Assembly (NCBI RefSeq): GCF_016722765.1
Contig: NZ_JAEQND010000019.1
Location: 1 to 64,000 of the forward strand
Reading direction: 5' to 3'
DNA length: 64,000 nt
Origin: Ramlibacter alkalitolerans
Lineage (GTDB): Bacteria; Pseudomonadota; Gammaproteobacteria; Burkholderiales; Burkholderiaceae_C
Shown here: positions 15,729-24,438 of the stretch, piece by piece
Layout: each line of letters begins with the position of its first letter
Numbering within the stretch: the first letter of the stretch is position 1
Notes under the pieces: model-generated
Database searches by the model: none
Told to the model about the DNA's origin: nothing
The model's input: only the letters and a program-made list of their open reading frames with translations
Program-made: the position numbers and the translations under genes

Positions 15729-17039
15729 CTAGGTGCGCGCAATGAGCCGCATCCGGACCGGATGCCGCGTGCGCAGGTTGATGTGGAATTCGGGCTCGGC
15801 TGGTGCGGTGCCGCAGTATTGCAGCTCGAAGCGCCGCGCCACCATGGCGAGGTGCATGGCCATTTCCGCCATCGCGAAACCGGCGCCTATGCAAAAGCGC
15901 GGTCCGGCGGAAAACGGCAGGTAGGCGAAGCGATGGCGCCCCGCCGCCGCTCCGGGCGCGAAGCGCTCGGGCACGAACGCTTCCGGACTCTCCCAATGAG
16001 CCGCGCTGCGGTGCAGCAGGTAGGGGCTGATGAAGATGTCCGTGCCGGCCGGCACGGGGTGGCCGCCCAGCGTGTCGTCGCCGACGGCGCGGCGGCTGAA
16101 CAGCCAGACCGGCGGGTAGAGGCGCAGGGCTTCCTGCAGCACCTGCTCCACGTAGCTGCCCGCCGCCGTCTCGCCCGGCACCGATTCCGCCGCCAGCGGC
16201 AGGGCCGATGGTGCGTCCACGGCCGCCTGCAGTTCCCGCTGCACCTGGGGATGCTGCGACAGCAGGTACCAGGTCCAGTTCAGCGTGCTGGCGGTGGTTT
16301 CATGGCCGGCGATGATCAGCGTCAGGGCTTCGTCGACCAGGGCGCGCTCGGCCATGGGCGCTTCGCCCCCCTTGTCACGGGCGTGCATCAGCATCGAAAG
16401 CCAGTCCGCTTCGCTGCGGCCCTCGTGCCTGCGCGCATCGACGATATCGCGCACGAAGCGGCCCAGGGCCCGGAACCGGGCGGCGAAGCGCAGGTCGCGC
16501 ACGCTTTCCTCGGCCAGGAAATCGAAGGGGTTGCTGCCCTCGGCCAGGACGAGGCGGTCGAAGTCGACGCTGAACAGCGCGCGCAACACGACCTCGAGGG
16601 CGACCGCACTGAGTTCGCGCGTCAGGTCGATGGGCTCGCCGCTGCCTGCGCGCACGGCCCAGCGCGCGACGAGGTCCGCCTGGAGGTCCTGGATCATGGG
16701 CGCGAAGGCGCGGTTGGCGCTGCCCTGGAACATCGGCTGCATCCGGTGGCGCTGCCGCGCCCAAGCCTCGCCCTCGCTCACGATCAGGCCGTTGCCGACC
16801 AGCATGCGCACCCGCTCCAGGCCGGCGCCCTTCACGTAGTTGGCGCGGTGGGTGAGAAGCACGCGCCGGATGTCGTCGGGATCGTTGATGACCAGGGCAT
16901 CGACGGGGCGCGTGAGCGATGGCACGCGAAAGGTATTGCCGTACTGCGCCAGCCACTGCAGCAGCAGCGACAGGCTCTCGTCGTTGGCGTCGAGATCGTG
17001 GCGCTCGGTCGGGCCGGGCGCCGACAATGCCTGTGCCAT
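15729..17039 (-). CDS. Cytochrome P450
   Basis: A 436-residue soluble P450: I-helix AGHETT at 244-249, ExxR (EALR) at 303-306, FVPERF near 355-360, and the heme-binding loop FSAGPRFCIG with Cys 383. The type resembles fatty-acid hydroxylases, but the substrate cannot be read from sequence. It is first gene of the leftward operon, 46 bp from the divergent phosphopantetheinyl transferase. Hydroxylation of the acyl chain or sphingoid base is inferred. Its redox partner is not in the window. Confidence 0.85.
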   Translation of the reverse strand: MAQALSAPGPTERHDLDANDESLSLLLQWLAQYGNTFRVPSLTRPVDALVINDPDDIRRVLLTHRANYVKGAGLERVRMLVGNGLIVSEGEAWARQRHRMQPMFQGSANRAFAPMIQDLQADLVARWAVRAGSGEPIDLTRELSAVALEVVLRALFSVDFDRLVLAEGSNPFDFLAEESVRDLRFAARFRALGRFVRDIVDARRHEGRSEADWLSMLMHARDKGGEAPMAERALVDEALTLIIAGHETTASTLNWTWYLLSQHPQVQRELQAAVDAPSALPLAAESVPGETAAGSYVEQVLQEALRLYPPVWLFSRRAVGDDTLGGHPVPAGTDIFISPYLLHRSAAHWESPEAFVPERFAPGAAAGRHRFAYLPFSAGPRFCIGAGFAMAEMAMHLAMVARRFELQYCGTAPAEPEFHINLRTRHPVRMRLIART

Positions 17040-17085
17040 ACTCCGGAAGTGCCTGCGTGCTCAAGTGCGGTTGCCGGGATTATGC

Positions 17086-17769
17086 ATGGACACACCGGGT
17101 AGCGCCCCCCTGCGCATCGTCGTGCTGATCGCCTCCGACTTCGCGCTTGCACCCGAGCGCGAGGCGCGCTGGCTGCGCGATCTGCCTGCAGTCCGCCAGG
17201 CAGACATCGCCCGCTGGCCCGACGGCGCTGCGCGGCACCGATCTCTCCTCGGCACTCGCCTGCTGCGCGAAGGGCTGCGCCGCTTCGGCTTCCACGACGC
17301 CTCGCTTTCATCCTTGCGCCACGCGCCAACTGGCCGCCCCACGCTGGACCTTCCGCTCGACTTCAGCCTGTCGCACTGCGAGGGGCGCGTGCTCTGCGCC
17401 CTGTCCTGCAGCGGACCGATCGGCGTCGACGTCGAACCCATCGGGTCGCTGGTGGCCGCCGATTTTCCGAATTACCTGAGTGCCGCGGAGCGGGCGTGGG
17501 CCGGTGGCGATCCGCGCCGCTTCTATTCGATCTGGACCCGCAAGGAGGCCGTCGTGAAGGCGGCGGGCCAGCGCGGCCTGGCCGAGTTGCGGCACGTCGA
17601 CACGCAAGGCGCGGATGGCGGTGCCACGTTTGCCGGAGTTGCGTGGCAAACCGCTTCAATCCCTATGGGAATCGCCCATGTGGCCCATCTGGCTTGCGGG
17701 CCGGGCCGACAATCGTTAGCCTGCGTGACCGTCGAGCATCTTTCCCGAGAACAGGTGGAATGCAATTGA
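17086..17769 (+). CDS. 4'-phosphopantetheinyl transferase (Sfp type)
   Basis: A 227-residue protein. FSLSHCEGRV near 93-102, IGVDVE at 112-117 (Mg-binding Asp/Glu) and WTRKEAVVKAAG at 150-161 are the three signature motifs. It should convert the two carrier proteins of the cluster (11455-11748 and the end of 13765-15723) to their holo forms. ATG 17086 is the first good start in the 46-bp divergent gap with the P450, which suggests a shared control region. It overlaps the next gene by about 10 bp. Confidence 0.88.
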   Translation: MDTPGSAPLRIVVLIASDFALAPEREARWLRDLPAVRQADIARWPDGAARHRSLLGTRLLREGLRRFGFHDASLSSLRHAPTGRPTLDLPLDFSLSHCEGRVLCALSCSGPIGVDVEPIGSLVAADFPNYLSAAERAWAGGDPRRFYSIWTRKEAVVKAAGQRGLAELRHVDTQGADGGATFAGVAWQTASIPMGIAHVAHLACGPGRQSLACVTVEHLSREQVECN

Positions 17770-18557
17770 CCAGACCCGGCCGTGCCCTCATCCTCGCTGC
17801 CGGCCAAGGCAGCCGGCTGCTGCCCCTGACGCAAAACCTTCCCAAGTGCCTGCTCGAACTGGGCGGCCGCAGCATGCTCGAGTGGCAGTTGCGCGCCCTG
17901 GCCGAAACCGGCATCGCGGAGGCCGTGGTGGTGACCGGGTTCCGCGACGACCTGGTGCACCATGCGCTGCAGCACATGGCGCCGCCGGGCATCGCCGTGC
18001 GCACGCTGTTCAATCCCTTCTACAAGCTGGCCGACAACCTGGCCAGTTGCTGGATGGCGCGCGCCGAGCTCGATCGCCCGTGCCTGGTGCTCAACGGCGA
18101 CACGCTGTTCGAGCCCGAGATCGCGCGCCGGCTGCTGGCCGCGCCGCCTGCGCCCATCACCGTCACCATCGACCGCAAGCCGCGCTACGACGACGACGAC
18201 ATGAAGGTGCAGACCCAGGGCCAGCGCCTGCGCGCGATCGGCAAGACCTTGCCGCGCGAGGTGGTCGACGGCGAGTCGATCGGCTTCCTGCGCTTCGACG
18301 CGGCGGGCGCGGCGCTCTTCGTCGAGGAACTCGAGCGCACCATGCGCACGCCGGAGGGGCCGGGCCTCTGGTACCTGTCGGCGATCCATCGGCTCGCGGG
18401 CGCGGGTGCCGAGGTCCGCGTGGCTTCGATCGAAGGCCTGCAATGGGGCGAGCTCGACTTCCCGGCCGACCTGAGCTTCCTGCGGGAACTGGTCGCCGGC
18501 TGGCAAGGCACCCGCGCGGAGAGCGGCACGTTCGGCCTGACCGAAGCCGCGGCCTGA
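17760..18557 (+). CDS. Nucleotidyltransferase (LicC/sugar-phosphate cytidylyltransferase-like)
   Basis: A 265-residue protein with the N-terminal pyrophosphorylase signature ALILAAGQGSRLLPLT (8-23), PKCLLELGGRSMLEW, LNGDTLFEPEI (metal Asp) and late GELDFPADL. The family activates choline-phosphate, inositol-phosphate or sugar-1-phosphate with CTP or another NTP. In this cluster it could supply a CDP- or NDP-activated head group. ATG 17760 sits too close to AGGTGG; an in-frame TTG at 17766 has ideal spacing and may be the true start. Confidence 0.75.
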   Translation: MQLTRPGRALILAAGQGSRLLPLTQNLPKCLLELGGRSMLEWQLRALAETGIAEAVVVTGFRDDLVHHALQHMAPPGIAVRTLFNPFYKLADNLASCWMARAELDRPCLVLNGDTLFEPEIARRLLAAPPAPITVTIDRKPRYDDDDMKVQTQGQRLRAIGKTLPREVVDGESIGFLRFDAAGAALFVEELERTMRTPEGPGLWYLSAIHRLAGAGAEVRVASIEGLQWGELDFPADLSFLRELVAGWQGTRAESGTFGLTEAAA

Positions 18558-18578
18558 TCGACCGCAGCGCCGGCGCGT

Positions 18579-19358
18579 TCAGCCGGTGCTGACGAGTGCG
18601 CGCACGAGGTCCAGGTCCGCGGGTTTGTCCACGTCGATGGCCGCGCGGCCGTCGCGCATGGCCACCAGCGCCACCCGCGCGTTGCCTGCCATCGCGCCGA
18701 GGCGGGCGACCGCAGCCGTCGACGAAAGCCGGCCGAACCGATAGCGCAAGGCAAAGCTCCATCCCAGGCGCTGCATCAGGCGCAGGGGCTCCTTGCGCGC
18801 CGCCTCGAGTTCGCGCCACAGGGCCACCGCGCCGGCGGCCTGCGGCCGGGCGAGCAGGAACAGGTTGCAACCGGAGAAGTCGCCGTCGGCGAAGCGCAAC
18901 CAGGTGCGCCGGGTGCCGGGCGCAGCCGCCTCCACGGCAGCGCGCCCGGCCAGGGCCGCGACCACGTCGGCATCGGCCGGGCACGCGGCCAGGAACTCGT
19001 GGATCCACTCCGGCTGCAGCAGCGCATGGTCAGCGGTGGTGACCAGCAGCGGGGCGCCTTCGCGCGCCAGTGCCGCCGCGACCGTGGCGCTGGGGCCGTC
19101 GGCCGTCGGCAGGGTGGCCAGGGGCTTGCCGCAGCTTGCGGGCAGCAGGCCGGCCAGTCCTTCCAGCCGCTGCGGGCTGTCGATCGCAACCAGGATGCGG
19201 CCGACCTCGGGCGCAGCCGCGAGCGCGGCGACGACGCGCTCGATCATCGTGCTGCCGCCGATGGCGATCAGCGCCTTGTGGCTGACGCCGGCGTACTCGG
19301 CCAGCGGGTCGCCGCCGGGGCGCGTGCCGGCCAGCACCAGGGCGGTGAGGCCGGGCAT
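18579..19358 (-). CDS. MobA-like NTP transferase
   Basis: A 259-residue protein starting LTALVLAGTRPGGDPLAEYAGVSHKALIAIGGSTMIE, the glycine-rich nucleotidyltransferase start with a conserved Lys, followed by VTTADHALLQPEWI carrying the metal Asp. Homologues pair with CDP-alcohol phosphotransferases in phospho-head-group pathways. It is the last gene of the LptF/LptG-led leftward operon, 1 bp after the ceramide-synthase-like gene, and converges on the other nucleotidyltransferase. Substrate unknown. Confidence 0.72.
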   Translation of the reverse strand: MPGLTALVLAGTRPGGDPLAEYAGVSHKALIAIGGSTMIERVVAALAAAPEVGRILVAIDSPQRLEGLAGLLPASCGKPLATLPTADGPSATVAAALAREGAPLLVTTADHALLQPEWIHEFLAACPADADVVAALAGRAAVEAAAPGTRRTWLRFADGDFSGCNLFLLARPQAAGAVALWRELEAARKEPLRLMQRLGWSFALRYRFGRLSSTAAVARLGAMAGNARVALVAMRDGRAAIDVDKPADLDLVRALVSTG

Positions 19359-19359
19359 G

Positions 19360-20499
19360 TCAGGCCGCGCCGCCGACCAGGCGTTTTTCGTACACGCGGT
19401 AGGTCTTGTACGGATCGGCGCCTAGCGCTTCGATGATGTGGCGCATCGGCCGGTTGTCCTCGAGGATCCACGAGAGTTCGACCTTCTGTACGCCCTTGGC
19501 GCGCAGCCCCTGGCGCATCGTGTCGATCGCCAGGAAGGGCGCCACCGCGCCGGCGAATTCGCCGCTGATGCTGCGGCTGATCCCCATCAGCGGAACGCGC
19601 GCCGTCCGCGTTCCGCGCTTGAGGCGCAGCATCAGCTTGGCCCAGTTGAACGGCAGCAGGCTGCCGCCGAAGTCGGCGATCATCTCGTTGAGGTTCGGCA
19701 GCGCGATGCCGAAGCCGACGGGCTTGCCATGCAGTTCGACGATGGCGACGCAGCGGGGATCGATGAACATCTTCAGGCTCTTGGCCATGTGCGCGATCTC
19801 CGCCGGCGTGAACGGGATGAAGCCCCAGTTCTGCGACCACGCATCGTTGAAGATGGCCGTGACGGTATCGAACTCCTCCCGGTAGCGGCGGGTGTCCAGG
19901 TTGCGCACCGTCAGGGCGGCCGGCTTGCGCGGGCCGATCATGCGCTGCGCGGCCGCCGGCATCTCGTGCTCGATGTCGTAGAGGTAGGCGATCAGGTCCT
20001 TCGCCTTGGCGTAACCGAGCGCCTCGACGCGGGGGCCCGCATAGGGAGCGTCGTGCCCCATCAGCATCATCGGCGGCGTGTCGAAGCCGTCGACCAGCAG
20101 GCCCGTTTCCTCGTTGATCGACAGGTTGAACGGCCCGAGGATGCGCCGCTTGCCGCGCGCTGCCAGCCAGGCCTCCGCGGCTTCGAACAACGCGGCGAAG
20201 ACGGCGCTGTCGTCCTCGGCGCAGATCATCCCGAAGTGGCCGACCTCGGGATCGCGCACCAGGCGATCGACCTGGGCGCTGATGCGGCCGACGTCCCGGC
20301 CGTCGCGGCGAGCGAGCCAGAACTGCGTCTCGGCGTGGGCGAAATACGGGTTCTTGCGCGGCGAGAAGGCCTCTTGCCGCTCCATCATCAGCGGCGGGAC
20401 GAAATGGGGATCGCGGGCATGCAGGCGCGCCGGCAACCGGATGAACCGGTCCAGTTCCGCGGAGGTCCGTACCGGGAGGATGTCGATGTCGTTCTTCAT
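19360..20499 (-). CDS. GNAT-like N-acyltransferase, candidate bacterial ceramide synthase
   Basis: A 379-residue protein of the large GNAT-like family that includes the Caulobacter ceramide synthase: DPHFVPPLMMERQEAFSPRK near 31-50, NPYFAHAETQFWLARRDG, GRISAQVDRL, GPFNLSINEETGLLVDGF and PPMMLMGHDAPY are in family order. The expected reaction is N-acylation of 3-ketosphinganine or sphinganine. ATGA overlap with the upstream CDP-alcohol phosphotransferase indicates coupling. The family is broad, so the reaction rests on context with SPT and the reductase. Confidence 0.72.
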   Translation of the reverse strand: MKNDIDILPVRTSAELDRFIRLPARLHARDPHFVPPLMMERQEAFSPRKNPYFAHAETQFWLARRDGRDVGRISAQVDRLVRDPEVGHFGMICAEDDSAVFAALFEAAEAWLAARGKRRILGPFNLSINEETGLLVDGFDTPPMMLMGHDAPYAGPRVEALGYAKAKDLIAYLYDIEHEMPAAAQRMIGPRKPAALTVRNLDTRRYREEFDTVTAIFNDAWSQNWGFIPFTPAEIAHMAKSLKMFIDPRCVAIVELHGKPVGFGIALPNLNEMIADFGGSLLPFNWAKLMLRLKRGTRTARVPLMGISRSISGEFAGAVAPFLAIDTMRQGLRAKGVQKVELSWILEDNRPMRHIIEALGADPYKTYRVYEKRLVGGAA

Positions 20500-21704
20500 G
20501 CGGTGGGGCGGGCCTTGGCACCTGCCAGGAAACCGAGCCAGAGGGTGCGCACGGCGTGCCAGGCGAAGGTCAGGCCTTGCCATGCGGTGACGATGTACAG
20601 GCCCGCCGGGCCGGCGCCGAGCAGGATCGCGAAGGCCATGATGGTCATCGTGATGTTGCGGCGGGCGATGAAGCTGCGCACCCGGCCATCCAGCGGCGTC
20701 GCCGCATGCAGCGCGAATCCGAGGCGCCGCCTGGCCACGCCCAGCACGATGCGGTCTGCCAGGTAGAAGACGATCAGCCAGACGGCCGCCAGGTAGAGCG
20801 GGTCGGCCGGCGTCCGGCCGCCCAGGCCCCAGGCCCAGGCGAAATACCAGAACGGGGGATGCACGATGTCGGTGCCGTGGTCCAGCACGTTGCCGATCGC
20901 CGAATCGGTGAGCGTGAGGCGCGCGATCTTGCCGTCCACGCTGTCGAGCACGCTCATGCCGTAGGCGCAGAGAAAGCCGGCCAGGAAATCGCCGCGCGCG
21001 AACAGCGGCACCGCCAGGATGGTCAGCGCGATGGCCAGCAGCGTGACCGTGTTCGGATGGATGCGCCAGCGCGTGCACAGGCGCACCAGCGGCCACACCA
21101 GCGGCGGATAGACCCAGCGCGTGAGCAGGTCGGTCGAGCCCTTGTAGTTGTCCCAGAACATCTGGCGCTCCAGCCGCCGCCTCGCAGGGGCGCCGTCGAC
21201 GGCATGGATCCAGTACGGCAGCGAGCGGCGCAGCTTGTCGACGTAGGCGGGGAACTCCGCCTCGTCCAGCGGCGCGATCCGCCCCGCCGCCAGCAGGGCG
21301 TCGGCGACGGCGCGCAGGTCGGGCGCCTGCGGCGGGATGGCGTCGGCCAGCGCAGGTTCCAGCACCAGGGCGACCGCGCGTTGCGCTGCCTCGCCGCGCG
21401 CAGCGACGCAAGGCGCATTGCGGCGCAACAGGAAGCGGATCAGGCGCGGGTCGACCGCGTTGCCGCCGTCCAGCGCCAACAGGGGCCCTGCGGCCAGCGC
21501 CCGGCGCAGGCGCGTTCCGAGCGGCGCCGTGTCCGGTTCGTTCGAGGCCCCCGCCCACGGGGGGATGACCCCATCGGCACCCGAGAGCACGACCTCGATG
21601 CCGGCTTCGAGCTTGCCCAGGCTGCGCCGGATGCGCTCGATCGTCGGGATGCCGAACAAGGGTGTGGCGTGGGCGGCAGGGGCGGCGTCGATCCAGAGCT
21701 TCAT
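20496..21704 (-). CDS. CDP-alcohol phosphotransferase with N-terminal NTP-transferase-like domain
   Basis: A 402-residue protein. Residues ~1-180 look like a worn nucleotidyltransferase domain (FGIPTIERIRRSL) without the GxGxR loop. From ~185 follows a membrane CDP-alcohol phosphotransferase domain with the full signature D-x2-DG-x2-AR-x8-G-x3-D-x3-D (start DSVDGKIAR) and six or so hydrophobic segments. Such enzymes join a phospho-alcohol from a CDP-activated donor to an acceptor. It may transfer the head group to ceramide or use CDP-ceramide. Overlaps both neighbours by 4 bp. Confidence 0.82.
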   Translation of the reverse strand: MKLWIDAAPAAHATPLFGIPTIERIRRSLGKLEAGIEVVLSGADGVIPPWAGASNEPDTAPLGTRLRRALAAGPLLALDGGNAVDPRLIRFLLRRNAPCVAARGEAAQRAVALVLEPALADAIPPQAPDLRAVADALLAAGRIAPLDEAEFPAYVDKLRRSLPYWIHAVDGAPARRRLERQMFWDNYKGSTDLLTRWVYPPLVWPLVRLCTRWRIHPNTVTLLAIALTILAVPLFARGDFLAGFLCAYGMSVLDSVDGKIARLTLTDSAIGNVLDHGTDIVHPPFWYFAWAWGLGGRTPADPLYLAAVWLIVFYLADRIVLGVARRRLGFALHAATPLDGRVRSFIARRNITMTIMAFAILLGAGPAGLYIVTAWQGLTFAWHAVRTLWLGFLAGAKARPTA

Positions 21705-22768
21705 ACGCGCTCGCAGGCGTGCAGTTGGAGCAGCCCGATCAGGACGAACACGATCGGGGCCGCCAGTGCGATCAACAGCGGCGACCAGCGCGCGCTGGTG
21801 CCCAGGGCGGCGATCACGCCGTCGAACAGCAGGTACCCGAGACCGAGCACCAGGGCGGTCGCCATCGCGCGCCCGCCGGTGGTGGAGCGCGGCAGCAGGC
21901 AGGCGGTCGGCAGCGCCAGCAGCAGCATCACGAAGATGCCCAGCGGCGCCGTGAAGGAGCGGTAGAAGACCGTCTGGTAATAGCGGTGCGGCAAGGTCCC
22001 GGCGCGCGTGCCGGCGATGACTTCGGCCAGCATGGAACTGGACAGGCGCGGGTGGTCGACGTCCAGGCGGAGCACGTCGTCGGGGCGCAGGTTGGTGTCC
22101 CATTCGCGCTGCTGCGCGTGTTCGCGCACGACGCGGCCCTCGACGAGGCGCGTCTCCCACACGTCCTCGAGCAGCCAGGCCTTGCCGTTCCAGCGCGCTT
22201 GGCGGGCCACGATCCGGCGCGCGATCAATCCGTCCGGGCTGCGCACGTAGAGGCGCACGCCCTTGAGCAGGCGGCCGTCGGGGCTCACGCTGTCCAGCGC
22301 GGCGGTGCCGCCCCGGGTGGGCGCCCACAGGCGCGAGGACACGTCGTCCGCTGGCGCGCTGGCGCTCCACCATTCCTTCAGGTCGTTGTCGGCGCCGGGG
22401 AGGACCGTTTCCGACAGCGCGAACTGCGCGAGCGCGAGCACGCAACCCAGCGGCAGGAGATAGCCCAGCATGCGCATCACGCCGATGCCGGAGGCGCGCA
22501 TGCTGGTGATCTCGAGGTTGCGTGCCATCGAATGCAGTGCGAGCAAGGTGCCGATCAGCACCGCCGGCGGCAGCGCCATGACCAGGACGGAAGGCGTGCG
22601 CAGCAGGGCGTAGTACAGGATTCCGCGCAGGCCCTGGTCGCGCCGGAGGACGTCCGTCGTCACGTCCAGCAGTTCCAGCACCTGGATCAGCGCGCCGATC
22701 GCGAGCAACAGCACCAGGATCTGCGAGCCCACGCGGCGCCGCAGGTACGAGGACATCCCCGGGTTCAT
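21701..22768 (-). CDS. LptG-like permease
   Basis: A 355-residue YjgP/YjgQ-family membrane protein: MSSYLRRRVGSQILVLLLAIGAL start, three N-terminal spans, a periplasmic beta-jellyroll near 130-265 and three C-terminal spans (TAPLGIFVMLLLALPTACLL). In the LPS pathway LptG pairs with LptF and the LptB ATPase. Its place among lipid genes, with no lptA, lptB or lptC nearby, suggests a second, lipid-dedicated pair. The start ATG overlaps the LptF-like stop (ATGA). Length is normal for the family. Confidence 0.82.
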   Translation of the reverse strand: MNPGMSSYLRRRVGSQILVLLLAIGALIQVLELLDVTTDVLRRDQGLRGILYYALLRTPSVLVMALPPAVLIGTLLALHSMARNLEITSMRASGIGVMRMLGYLLPLGCVLALAQFALSETVLPGADNDLKEWWSASAPADDVSSRLWAPTRGGTAALDSVSPDGRLLKGVRLYVRSPDGLIARRIVARQARWNGKAWLLEDVWETRLVEGRVVREHAQQREWDTNLRPDDVLRLDVDHPRLSSSMLAEVIAGTRAGTLPHRYYQTVFYRSFTAPLGIFVMLLLALPTACLLPRSTTGGRAMATALVLGLGYLLFDGVIAALGTSARWSPLLIALAAPIVFVLIGLLQLHACERV

Positions 22769-23946
22769 GGCGCCACCCGCGCGCGGCGCAGCGGCCGCGC
22801 CCGTTCCAGCAGGGTCTCGACCCCGGCGACCGCGCGCGACACCGGGTTGTCGCCCGGCCAGGCCAGGCTGCCGCGGAAGATCCACAGGCTGAGCAGCGCG
22901 AACAACAGGTAGGGCGTCCAGACCGCCGCGGCCGCCGGCATGCGCCCGCTTTCCGCCAGGCTCTTGCCGAACTGCAGCGAATGATTGAGCAGCAGCAGCG
23001 CCACCGACGCGAAGATGACCCCCGGCGTGCGCCGCCCGCGCTTGGCCGCCATGCCCAAGGGCAGGGCCAGCAGCGGCAGCAAGGGCGGGATCAGGGAACG
23101 GGCCAGCCGGCTGTGGAATTCCGCCGCGGCACCCTGCTCGCAGGTCCTGCACATCGTCTGCCAGAGCTCCGCCAGGGTGCGCTCGCTGGCGGCCGCCCCG
23201 CGGTCGCGGAACGGCGAGTTCGCGGGCAGGGCTTCCTGGAAATATCCGCTGTCGAAGCGTGTGGTGGTCACTTCGCCGGCATCCGTCGTGCGCATCCGCA
23301 CGCCCTGCTCCAGTTGCAGCCGCATGCCCTGGCCGTTCAGCGCGGCCTCGAGCCGGCCGCGTTCGGCGGTGGTGATCTCCTCCACCGCGCCATCGCGCCG
23401 CGACATGAAGACGCCGCGGAAACTGCGGCCGCCTTCATCCACCGTGTCGGCCCGGAAGCTGAATCCATGGGCGATGTCGATGAAGCGGTTTTCCTCGATG
23501 CGCGCGTCCCAGTTGGTCTGCAGCGCCTGGTCCATCCTGACGTGGTAGTCGTAGCGCGCCAGCGGCTGCAGCCGCCCGAACAGGTACAGGTTGAACACGC
23601 TCAGCAGCACGGCCAGCACGAAGTAGGGAGCCGCGATCCGCGCGATCGAGCGACCGGTCGACAGCATGACATCGAGTTCGCTGTCGTCGCACATGCGCGC
23701 TGCGGCCATGAAGATGGCGGCCGTGAAGGCGACCGGCAGCGCCAGCCCGAGGTAATGCGGGACGAGTTCCGCGGCCATCAGCAGCACGAGCGGCAAGGCC
23801 GCGCCGGTGGACGCAGCGATGTCGAACAGCCGCAGCAGGCGGCCGAGCATGGTGGCGACCAGCATGGTCGCCACGCCGGCGATCAGGGGAATGGCGAACA
23901 GACGCAGCGCATAGCGGTCGAGCCGGTCGAACGGGCGAAGATGCAT
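22765..23946 (-). CDS. LptF-like permease
   Basis: A 393-residue partner of the LptG-like protein: RYALRLFAIPLIAGVATMLV, two further spans, the cytoplasmic coupling stretch AARMCDDSELDVMLSTG near 86-102 (typical LptF/G helix contacting LptB), a large periplasmic domain near 120-270, then three spans. Slightly longer than usual because of the C-terminal tail. Likely extracts a lipid from the inner membrane using a shared or distant ATPase. It starts 12 bp after the HIT gene, in the same operon. Confidence 0.82.
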   Translation of the reverse strand: MHLRPFDRLDRYALRLFAIPLIAGVATMLVATMLGRLLRLFDIAASTGAALPLVLLMAAELVPHYLGLALPVAFTAAIFMAAARMCDDSELDVMLSTGRSIARIAAPYFVLAVLLSVFNLYLFGRLQPLARYDYHVRMDQALQTNWDARIEENRFIDIAHGFSFRADTVDEGGRSFRGVFMSRRDGAVEEITTAERGRLEAALNGQGMRLQLEQGVRMRTTDAGEVTTTRFDSGYFQEALPANSPFRDRGAAASERTLAELWQTMCRTCEQGAAAEFHSRLARSLIPPLLPLLALPLGMAAKRGRRTPGVIFASVALLLLNHSLQFGKSLAESGRMPAAAAVWTPYLLFALLSLWIFRGSLAWPGDNPVSRAVAGVETLLERARPLRRARVAP

Positions 23947-23958
23947 CCGCGCCGCGCC

Positions 23959-24402
23959 CTACCCTGCGAAACGCGCCAGGGCCTCGCGCAGTTTCGAGCC
24001 CAGCGCGGCAGCGGTCTGCGCATCGAGCGCGACGGCGGGCTCGAGCGCCGGCGGGCCGGGCCAGCCGGTATCCGGGAAGTCCACGCCTTCGAAGCTGCGG
24101 CCGTCCTCATAGCGCGGAAGGATGTGGAAGTGCACGTCGCGGTCCACCATCATCAGCACCAGGTAATTGATGCGCTGGTAGCCGACCACCTCGCGCAGCG
24201 CCGCCTCGACGGCGTGCGTCAGGCCGCGGAGTTCGACGAAGGCACGTTCGCTGACATCGCCCAGGGCCTGCACCGGCTCGCGGCACACGAGCACCATGGA
24301 GCCCAGCGTCGGCTGCTTCGGCCGCAGCAGCAAGGTCCAGCAGTCCGTCTGCGCAAGACGGCCACCGGGGTCGCCGAATTTGAGTTCTGTCGCATTGGCC
24401 AT
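23959..24402 (-). CDS. HIT-family protein with altered histidine triad
   Basis: A 147-residue HIT-fold protein. The active-site stretch VDRDVHFHILPR aligns with the Fhit-type HVHVHVLPR: the nucleophilic middle His and the third His remain, but the first is Asp. LLLRPKQPTLGSMVLV and YLVLMMVDRDVHFH are typical of the fold. HIT proteins hydrolyse nucleotide phosphoesters or transfer nucleotidyl groups. Lying between a metallophosphoesterase and LptF/LptG-like genes, it may handle a nucleotide-activated head-group intermediate. Confidence 0.78.
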   Translation of the reverse strand: MANATELKFGDPGGRLAQTDCWTLLLRPKQPTLGSMVLVCREPVQALGDVSERAFVELRGLTHAVEAALREVVGYQRINYLVLMMVDRDVHFHILPRYEDGRSFEGVDFPDTGWPGPPALEPAVALDAQTAAALGSKLREALARFAG

Positions 24403-24438
24403 CGGATGTCGATCCTCGCAGTTGCTGGCAGCAGGTCG

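Noticed and set aside
21701-23946. The standard LPS-export lptF-lptG locus
   Set aside because: The canonical pair normally sits next to an aminopeptidase (pepA) gene and on its own; here it is inside a lipid operon. A genome check is still required.
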